NCBI GenBank assembly: GCA_009746045.1
Contig: RPFO01000097.1
Span: forward strand, 986,146-1,050,145
DNA: 64,000 nucleotides
Direction: 5' to 3'
From: Mesostigma viride
Taxonomy: Eukaryota; Streptophyta; Mesostigmatophyceae; Mesostigmatales; Mesostigmataceae
Positions 56,736 to 64,000 of this stretch are shown piece after piece. Made by a program: the position numbers and the translations under genes. The notes under the pieces are model-generated. The model searched no databases. It was not told the origin of the DNA and was given only the letters and a program-made list of their open reading frames with translations. How positions within the stretch are numbered: position 1 is the stretch's first letter; each line of letters begins with the position of its first letter.

Positions 56736-56979
56736 AGTGTCACTGTCAATTGACACCGTCCCGGCGCCCCCAACCGGGGCACGCAGATGCACCGGTGGCG
56801 CTCGTGCTTACGCGCCTCATCGACAAGCATTGCATGCTCCAACACCGTGGCCGAAGCTACCACGGGGCTTGGGTTGGAGTCTCGACGATGATCTGACCCC
56901 GGCACAGCTTCGCAATCGCAGGGACTGGTTGGCACTGTCACTGTCAGAGGACACCGCGGAAGAGGGCGGCCCTCACTGA
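56736..56979 (+). pseudogene. Second LINE ORF1-like C-terminal remnant
   Basis: One frame gives PVALVLTRLIDKHCMLQHRG, matching PVLLTLVKYMADKLSFLKDR of the ORF1 host at 19 kb. After a frame change LGWSLDDDLTPAQLRNRRDW matches its LDDDLTLAQQQRRREL. TGA at 56977-56979. Decayed. Confidence 0.6.
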
Positions 56980-57249
56980 CCGCACGAATTAAGAAGGTGC
57001 CCGGCTGCAGCTTAGCGACTTGGCCTTAGGACGATGATGGCATCTGGAGGAAATACCGACCGCACTCCGGGGCGTGACTCCCCAAATTTGAACGGGAGCA
57101 CGTGTTAATTACCTCGCCGGAGGTTACCACGCCGGGGGGAGACGCGCAGCGGGGTACAGTCTGGGACGGTAGGCCCTCCCCGCGCGCGCCCCCAAACTGC
57201 AAGCAGCTAGCTACCGGGGGGTAAGCTAGAACCCCGGCACCCTCCACAC

Positions 57250-57891
57250 CCGTCTCGCGATGGCCGAGCAAGTCTTGGATTGTCCAATGTCACAGACAAG
57301 GCAACGGAGTCAAAGCCGCGACCTTCATCTTCAAACGGAGGTCATGACCATTGGCTTCCCCGCTGGGACCACCCCACCCGCGGTGCCGCACCCGGTCCTC
57401 TTGCTGGACGGAAGCCCCGCCGCGGCCCGCCCCCCGGCAGTGGCTCGTTATTAGTTCAAGCTCCTTGGCAGCTGCATGGCTCCCCTCTGGACACAGCTGA
57501 CGACATCAACACCCGCCCATTGGCCAGGCCTGCGCGCCGGGCCCTCCGCCGCCTCAACAGGTTCCGGAACGAGATTTCCAGATCGATGTTGATGCGCCCG
57601 CTATACCTGATGGGTGGAGCCGCCGGCGCAAGTGCATTCTGTTCAAGGCCGGCCCCTTGTCCTCAGCATCCTCCTGAGTGTTTACGGCTGCGAGGCATGG
57701 ACCCTGGACCAGGAGCTGAGCATTGAAGCAGATTGACGGCACCCTCACTAGAATGCTCCGTCACATCCTCGGCGTCCACTACCCAGAGCGCCGCACCATG
57801 CAGCGGGCCGAGCTCTACTGCAAGCTCTCTTTTGTCACCCTGGCATACCATCCGACACCGCCGCCTCCTCTTTGCTGGCCATCTTGCCCGC
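57250..57891 (+). mobile_element. RTE subfamily B fragment, heavily frameshifted
   Basis: About 57335-57890 follows the region after the reverse transcriptase core: TTCCCCGCTGGGACCACCCC, SSLGSC-like remnants, YGCEAWTLDQE, MLRHILGVHYPERR, ELYCKLSFVT. It contains several small insertions. It ends at TTGCCCGCAG where the palindromic MITE begins. Confidence 0.75.
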
Positions 57892-58047
57892 AGTTGTACA
57901 AGCTAACGCTTATACTTTTTATGCGCAAACCTTTTTGCTAAGGTAAACGCATATTCTTACATCCTGCGCAGGATGTAAGAATATGCGTTCACATTAGCAA
58001 AAAGTTTTGCGCATGCATAAAAAGTATAAGCGTTAGCTTGTACAACT
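57892..58047. mobile_element. 156-bp palindromic (foldback) MITE
   Basis: Nearly perfect inverted repeat with arms starting AGTTGTACAAGCTAACGCTT and meeting at CATCCTGCGCAGGATG. Small differences between the arms mark divergence. A related copy, missing part of one arm, lies at 60012-61823. Confidence 0.88.
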
Positions 58048-58290
58048 TAGAACCGGCGCGGCGCAGAAGTCACGGGGTTCGAAACCTCGTGGGGACAGTG
58101 CCGAGCAGGGATTATTTGGGAGGATCCGCCGGGCACTGGTCGGACCTAATTAATCGCCTCGCGAGGTAGATATCGAACCTTCTCGGGATTAATATCGAAT
58201 CAGTAATTCGATATCGAATCAGTAATTCGATATCGAATCAGTAATTCGATGCGGAACAAGTAAAGCCCTAGTTAGGGAGCCACTTATTAA
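58048..58290. other. Spacer with three 20-bp repeats and a B-box-like word
   Basis: 58191-58250 has three copies of ATATCGAATCAGTAATTCG. 58076-58086 is GGTTCGAAACC, identical in form to a pol III B box, but I see no good A box at the right distance and no tRNA cloverleaf. Confidence 0.6.
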
Positions 58291-59979
58291 CCCCTAAATG
58301 GTCTTGCTGCCGATTTTCCGCCAAAAATCGAGTTCCAGCCGATGCATCGGCCCCTTCTCGGGGGACCAGATGCCGCGAAATCTATTGAGAATTAGGAAAA
58401 GTTTAGCTGAGAAGATCGAAAGTTTATAAAATTCTTCACAGCATGGTACTAGGGTTTGCATACTTTTGACAAAGTTATAGAGGTGTTCTGGCCGGTCAAA
58501 GTACAAGGGGTCAGGGTACTTTTTCACGTACAACGTGCATTCCGGAAAACGACGACCTGGCCATGGCGGCTTGCGCCCACGCATGGCATTTACGTTTGCG
58601 TTCGAATTTTCTGTCCAAACTTAGGATATTGATTTTAAACGTCCTAAGGATCATACAGGCCAATTTTTGGTTCGCGGGAATGCCATTTGATTGGTGTCGG
58701 CAGCGTTATTGCTGGAAAAAACTGCGATCAGGCCGGACGATAGAAACGTTGACAGCAATACCTTTCCGGCGTATTTTAAAGGATATATCGGTTTCTTTTT
58801 ACTTTTTATGATACATAGTAGTCGTAAACGTGCAAGGGTGGCCAGAAATCGCCGAATCCAGCGACCATGCTGCACAGCTTTGGTGTGCCGAAATGCGCCA
58901 TTTTGCGGCCACCGCCTGGGCCAAGGTAACGCCATCCATGCCTGGTAAAGCTTAAGCATCGTTTTCCTATCGATGTTTGACATTTATATATACGTTCTAG
59001 CTTGTGTAGCACATTCTTTTTGCACTATTCATGCTCTTTCTTGACCCTGGCCTGGCCCCTTTCTAAAACACCATTCTTAGATGCTTCCCTCAGTCAGTTG
59101 ACCTGCCACAGGGTGATGGTGATAAGTTTTAGAGGCTGTATGGGTTTGAATACCTCCATATATGTTTGTTATACATTTCCCATACACATATTGCATGAGT
59201 GTGATGCAGTTGGCTGGTCTCTGTGGCATCATCAAGCACGTAACTGGTGAGTAAAAGCTTCCCATTGACAGCATGTGCCACCAGGTGTGCTGGCCATCAC
59301 CTGGCAAGCTATAGCAGCTTAGGCCTAGTTTATCCTTGCTAGGGCAGGCTGAAATAGGCTCAACACCACTAGTTTGTTGGTGGCTGCCTCCTAGAATGCA
59401 TGCCTTGCGTATGGTGTCCGTACCACGTTACCTACGTGCATGGACAAGGTGGCACCTGCACATAGGTGCCATGTAAGGGCAGTGTGATGATGCAGTTATG
59501 TTTCCCCATCATTGTGGAAGGGAAATGTATTGTTTGGCATGGTTGGTGGCCATATTAGGAGGTCGTATGCCCACCCCTACTCCCTTGGTTGCTTTTTACC
59601 AACGGTACCCCTATGGGCTGTACTGGGTGTAACTGCTGGTATACCCACCCAAATGATGACCCCAATGGCTCAAACTGTTCAGCAACTAATTGTTTATCAT
59701 CCCTGAAGTGGTAGGTGCCTAGGTCTTGTAACATAATTCAAAATGCACATTCTACCAAAAATGAAAACGCGCGTCTTGACCCCCCTGACTTTGACGGCAG
59801 TTAAACAAGGCCTACCCTGCATATATGTGAGGTTGTGATATACCAACCCGAAGGGCAACTCATGGACATGCTTGGCCCCCAAGGACAGCCATTGGATATG
59901 GGTAGGTTGGATGGCATCTGGTTTGCAAAATTGTGAAGATCCAGCCGATTTATCGGCAGGATCTCAGACCATTTAGGGG
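58291..59979. mobile_element. piggyBac-like non-autonomous element, 1,689 bp
   Basis: Ends CCCCTAAATGGTCT...AGACCATTTAGGGG with TTAA at 58287-58290 and 59980-59983, the classic piggyBac arrangement. An inner inverted motif CCAGCCGATxxATCGGC lies at each side. Its central 800 bp is related to 15.3-16.1 kb. An inverted 88-bp piece of it occurs at 61838-61925. No transposase ORF. Confidence 0.85.
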
Positions 59980-60344
59980 TTAAGATTTCGCCCCAACGCG
60001 CAAGGTTTTAAGTTGTACAAGCTAACGCTTATACTTTCTTATGCGCAGGATGTAAGACAGTGTGAGCCAGTACGGCAATACGGCAATACGGCAAAACCTC
60101 GGCGTATTGCGTATTGCCGTATTATACGCGTATTATACGCGTATTATACGCCAAAAAAAAAAAGTGGTTTTTTGACCGGAAAAGTGGATTTTCAATTAGG
60201 ATAAAATATTCTAAGGTGTTTATCCCATGGGCGTGCCTCTCAAAAACTCTAGCTAATGTCTCAATCTTGATGAAAAACAATACAATGCACGTAGAGGTCG
60301 CCGGTAGCCGTTTGACACTCACTTGGTTGTCTCATCAATTGTAT

Positions 60345-60500
60345 GAAGTGTAATTAATTAATTAATTAGTTAATTATCACGTGACTGCGTCACGTGGGTG
60401 CCAATACAAAGTAGAGGAACCTTCAACCCCTGTACACAATGAGAGGGAGGGAGGGCGCCCTAGCTTCTCTCACTGCCACCGCCCACCAGTCGGTGGGCAG
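60345..60500 (-). mobile_element. Short LINE-like 3' end with (TTAA)n tail
   Basis: On the minus strand: CCCACCGACTGGTGGGCGG, CAGTGAGAGAAGCTAGGGCG, GTGGCACCCACGTGACGCAG in broken form, then TCACGTGATAATTAAC and (TTAA)n. Same family as 28318-28487. Confidence 0.6.
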
Positions 60501-61590
60501 GCCACATCGAGCGCTCTATCCACATCACGGGGCCGGGGCGCATCACTGTGGGACAACCATTATTAACGATACCAGAGGTAGGCTGAAGCATAGCTGATGC
60601 TGTACAAGAAAGGTGAAGTGGGCTCAACGGGCGTCTGCTAAGGCATAAGCAAATGGCCACGCTGAGCCATGGCTGGGCTAATGTGATTGCGTTCATGCCA
60701 CTCTAAACCGTTGGGGCTACTCTAAGCCGTTGGGGCTAGATCAGTATACTATGCTCGAGAAATACATGGCAAGTCATGCTATAATGTAAAAGCTATGTCG
60801 ATTGCCCTCTTCTAGACAGCTGGCTAGAATCTATTCTGGGGGAGCCCTAGGGGGTGTCGACAGTTTGTTGTTTACATAAAGGTCATGAAGTGTGATACTC
60901 ATCCACTGCATGGTATATAGATTGCTAATTGAACTAATTCCTTATTACAACCATGAACTTATTGATAGGTATACGATTCGACCCAAAACCTTGATACAGT
61001 ATGCAATAAAACGTGAACAGGATAGCACATACCAGATCAAAACCGCAGATTAATTACCTTCCTTGCTGGAGCTAGCCGGATGCCCACCTCATCGATGTAG
61101 CTGCGAGCCGCTTTCCTGGCCGTCGTCGCCAATAAAACATGTCAGCAATATATTTTACACATCTATCCGCGTACAAACGTATCGACTTATTTCCCGCCTA
61201 GTAACAGTTAGCACATGCACGGCGACCGACCTGGTCGCTGATCAAACGAGGTTGCTGCACCGAGCATAGGGTCGAGACATATCTGCGCACACCCAGGCGT
61301 TGCCTGCCAATGATATACGCTGTTTAGGACCTATGGATCATGCCTGCAAAATTGCAGTTCAAAATGTCCAGCCATGCTCCCATACCAGTCAGATTTCTGC
61401 ACCTCCATGGCCGCGGAGGTCAACTATCATATTTATGCAAGTCGGTCTCGTTTTGCCATCGTTTACCCACGCCGTCAACTGGCAGAGATGACAAGCGGGA
61501 CCAACCGTAGGCCCGTACTCCCCAAGTACGGTTCAGGCTGCGTACCTGCCTAGGTCAGCAACGCCAAAACTAGCTCTGGCGCCAAATTCC
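60501..61590. other. Interior of the hAT-like element, no gene
   Basis: No ORF over 70 codons and nothing recognised. Confidence 0.5.
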
Positions 61591-61837
61591 GGAGCCGGGC
61601 GCCGTATAATACGCGAAAAATACGTATTATGCGCCGTATTTGCGTTGAGAACGCAATACGGCGTATTTCTAGTACGTTAGTACGCCAAACCTCGCCGTAT
61701 TGTATAATATACGGCGTATTTACCGTATTATACGGCGTATTGGCGTACGCTGATGTAAGAATATGCGTTTACCTTAGCAAAAAGGTTTCCGCATAAAAAA
61801 GTATAAGCACTAGCTACAACTCCCGCACAGACCTGCT

Positions 61838-61925
61838 CAAACATCGATAGGAAAACGATGCTGAAGCTTTACCAGGCATGGATGGCGTCACCTTGGCCCA
61901 GGCGGTGGCCGCAAAATGGCGCAGG
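61838..61925 (-). mobile_element. Inverted fragment of the piggyBac-like element
   Basis: On the minus strand it matches 58897-58980 (GGCCACCGCCTGGGCCAAGG, TAAAGCTT, ATCGTTTTCCTATCGATGTT). Apparently captured during rearrangement. Confidence 0.75.
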
Positions 61926-61949
61926 CAGCTGTGAATACCGATGAGGGCC

Positions 61950-63855
61950 CTCCCGGGGGCCAACCAGGTAGACACCTCTTCCTAAGGCAGGGAGTCCCCT
62001 TGTCCCATCGCAACCCACTGGCAAACTTGTGAGTGCCCCGCACCGGCGATGCGGCGAGACCTGGACCTTTAGTAGTCAGACACAACTCAGTGCTTGAGGC
62101 CGGATGATGCGGGACTATCTGTACTCCGCGCCCGCATAATTGAAAAGTAGAAATGGGCTGTCATCTGCAATGAGCACCGATGTGGGCTGTGCAGGCGGGC
62201 TTATTAGGACTGGCCAACCAGGTAGACACCTCGACCGACGACCTACATATGGCAGGGCCCCCTTGTCCCGCCGCAACCCACTGGCAATTAAACTTGCGCG
62301 CGCTCCGCACCAACGCGGCGCGGCCCGGACCTCTAATAATGTGACGCAACTGCTTGAGGATGCAGGGCTTCTGGGATTGTCTGCACTCCGCGCCCGCATC
62401 ATAGACAAGGAGAAATGGGCTGCCGTCTACGCTAAGCGCCTTCCTGAGGGGCACGCTAGCTCCTGTTTTATCGATCCCCATGGGCCCTGCGGCCCATTGC
62501 TATAGAATGCGCAGGGTAGAAGTCCTCAGGTGGAGGTTATTGCCCCTAAGGCCGCTAGTACACTACCCGGCACCTTGTCTGCCATTATAGTAGTAGAGGA
62601 CAGCTCAGATGAGGATTATATCCCGGCCTCTAGTGACTATAATATGGTTGGGGCATGATGCATGATATTTGTAATTACTTTTGTGTAATTATTTTTTCTA
62701 ATGATTCGCATAGTACTCCGTGGCATGCCCATCATTGCGCATGACACGCAAGTACTTACTTACTTGTGTACGTACTACGATAAACACCTTCCTGAGGGTG
62801 TGCTCTTGTATTCTCCCCCGACAGGCCCCACGTACGGCACGACCCATTGCTATAGCCATGGTAGAAGTCCGCATGTGGAGGTTATTGCCCCTAATAAGGA
62901 TAGCCGCTAGCTACACTTCCGCCTCATCTGCCATTACAAACAGTTACTAGAGGACTCATCAGCTCGGATGAGGATTATATCCCCATCTACAGTGACTATA
63001 CTACATCAATGACATCAATGAGACAGCCGGCCATGCAGCGCAGGCCAGAAATGTTGAGAGTCCAGACCATGGTGGCTCGAGCGTGCCATTATTTTATCCG
63101 CGTTTTCGAGTCGTTCAGGATGATGGATATGAAGCGGAGATGGAAACTTGTAGCCTTGTTCATTGAAACTATATAATTAAGGAGACAACTATATGGTTGG
63201 GGCATGCTCGATGCAGACGATATTTGTAACTTTCGTGTAATTTTTAAAAAGGAGATTAGCATAACTTACTCCGTGGCATGCCCATGCGCACTGCATGATG
63301 ACACGCAGGCTACACTTACCATTTCTTACTTATACACGCTTGGTTGATATAGATTCATTGACACACATACCGATGTGGGCCCTGCGGGCGGGCTTAGGAC
63401 TGGCCCGAACCAGGTAGACACCTCCTCCTATGGCAGGGTCCCCCAGTCCCGTCGCAACCCACGTACTGGCAAACTTGCGCCGTCTCCGGCACCGACGCGG
63501 CGCGACCCGGACCTATGTGGAACAATTGCTTGAGCTAGGATGCAGGGCTTGATCTGGGATTATCTGTTGTACTCCGCGCCAACATCATAGACAAGGAGAA
63601 ATGAGCTGCCGTCTGCGATGAGCACCTTCCAGTGGGGCATGCTCCTGTTTTCAGTCTCCCCACAGGCCCCGCGGCCCATTGGTAGAATGCAGGGTAGAAG
63701 TCCGCAGGTGGTCAGGTTAGTTGCCCCTGAGGATAGCTGCTACATGCTACCGCCTCGCCTTCCATTACAGTAGTATTTTTCTAATGAGATTAGCATAGTA
63801 GTACTCCGTGGCATGCCTGCAGTCCATGCGCATATGACATGCAAGTACAGTACTT
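61950..63855 (+). mobile_element. Three to four chained RTE subfamily B 3' ends
   Basis: Successive truncated copies on the plus strand: 61956-62190, 62205-62765 (complete 3' end with hairpin and ACTT tail), 62780-63345 (with an inserted stretch at about 63005-63190) and 63372-63855. Each restarts at a version of CAACCAGGTAGACACCTC or within the CDKHLPEG coding segment, and shows many small insertions. All encode decayed LLEDAGLLGL / KEKWAA segments. Confidence 0.8.
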
Positions 63856-64000
63856 CCTTCCTTCCTTCCTTCCTTCCTTCCTTCCTTCCTTCCTTCCTTC
63901 CTTCCTTCCTTCCTTCCTTCCTTCCTTCCTTCCTTCCTTCCTTCCTTCCTTCCTTCCTTCCTTCCTTCCTTCCTTCCTTCCTTCCTTCCTTCCTTCCTTC
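63856..64000. repeat. (CTTC)n array at the window edge
   Basis: Uninterrupted TTCC repeats over 145 bp, starting directly after the ACTT tail position of the last RTE copy and running off the window. Confidence 0.97.

Larger units (their letters stand above)
60057..61751. mobile_element. hAT-like non-autonomous element, 1,695 bp, 8-bp target duplication
   Basis: Flanked by GATGTAAG at 60049-60056 and 61752-61759. The ends are imperfectly inverted (left CAGTACGGCAATACGGC, right in reverse CGTACGCCAATACGCC). Many GTATT/AATACGGC subterminal words occur on both sides, as in the element at 52.8-55.3 kb. It contains a minus-strand LINE-tail fragment at about 60345-60500. No transposase. Confidence 0.75.
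60012..61824. mobile_element. Second palindromic MITE copy, split by a hAT-like element
   Basis: Left piece 60012-60056 (AGTTGTACAAGCTAACGCTT to GATGTAAG) and right piece 61752-61824 (GATGTAAGAATATGCG to CTAGCTACAACT). Together they match the 57.9-kb MITE except for a deletion in the left arm. Confidence 0.8.

Overview
The window is nuclear DNA of a GC-rich eukaryotic microbe, most likely an alga. Its introns are GT-AG and mostly hundreds of bases long. It contains a mitochondrial-type dihydrolipoamide dehydrogenase, a TRP-type ion channel, and a secreted or organelle-targeted endonuclease I whose N-terminus resembles a bipartite thylakoid-lumen presequence. No sequence here names the species. 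There are no bacterial operons, CRISPR arrays or rRNA genes.

Layout. 1-646 is a 48-bp minisatellite. 779-1274 is the last exon of a dihydrolipoamide dehydrogenase gene (+). 1.36-9.4 kb is a pile of RTE-clade LINEs, including a nearly complete but frameshifted copy at about 5.04-8.58 kb that appears to split an older copy. 9.5-21.6 kb is a nest of insertions: a LINE ORF1 is broken by an RTE 3' end (15-bp target-site duplication, TSD) and by a TTAA-flanked TIR element. The RTE piece is broken by a 7.9-kb Ty1/copia-type LTR retrotransposon (5-bp TSD), which is itself broken by a 1.7-kb TIR element (4-bp TSD). Removing the inserts rejoins the reading frames at three of the junctions. 21.65-28.5 kb holds further LINE ends, a GT-rich tract and a compound tetranucleotide array of about 1 kb.

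Two host genes lie head to head in the middle. On the minus strand, 28943-41395 is a 14-exon gene for a channel of about 1740 residues with a Pro/Ser-rich N-terminus, ankyrin repeats and a TRPC-like transmembrane core. On the plus strand, 42448-50791 is a 10-exon gene for a 562-residue endonuclease I fused to a lamin-tail-like domain. Exon phases agree across both models; the channel gene needs one extra base in a poly-C run.

From 50.87 kb to the end the DNA is again mobile: RTE ends on both strands, a LINE C-terminus split by a hAT-like element with a BED-type finger, a piggyBac-like TTAA element, a palindromic MITE and a second copy of it split by a hAT-like element with an 8-bp TSD, and three chained RTE 3' ends running into a (CTTC)n array at the window edge.

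The unifying pattern is that the window carries several RTE subfamilies, each ending in its own short tandem tail (ACTT, ATCC, TTAA/ATTA, TAATT). The most abundant one has a conserved 26-nt hairpin just before its tail. These tails plausibly seeded the large microsatellites. The most unusual objects are the copia-type element, which has a retropepsin-like domain between integrase and reverse transcriptase and altered catalytic motifs, and the ankyrin-TRPC-like channel.
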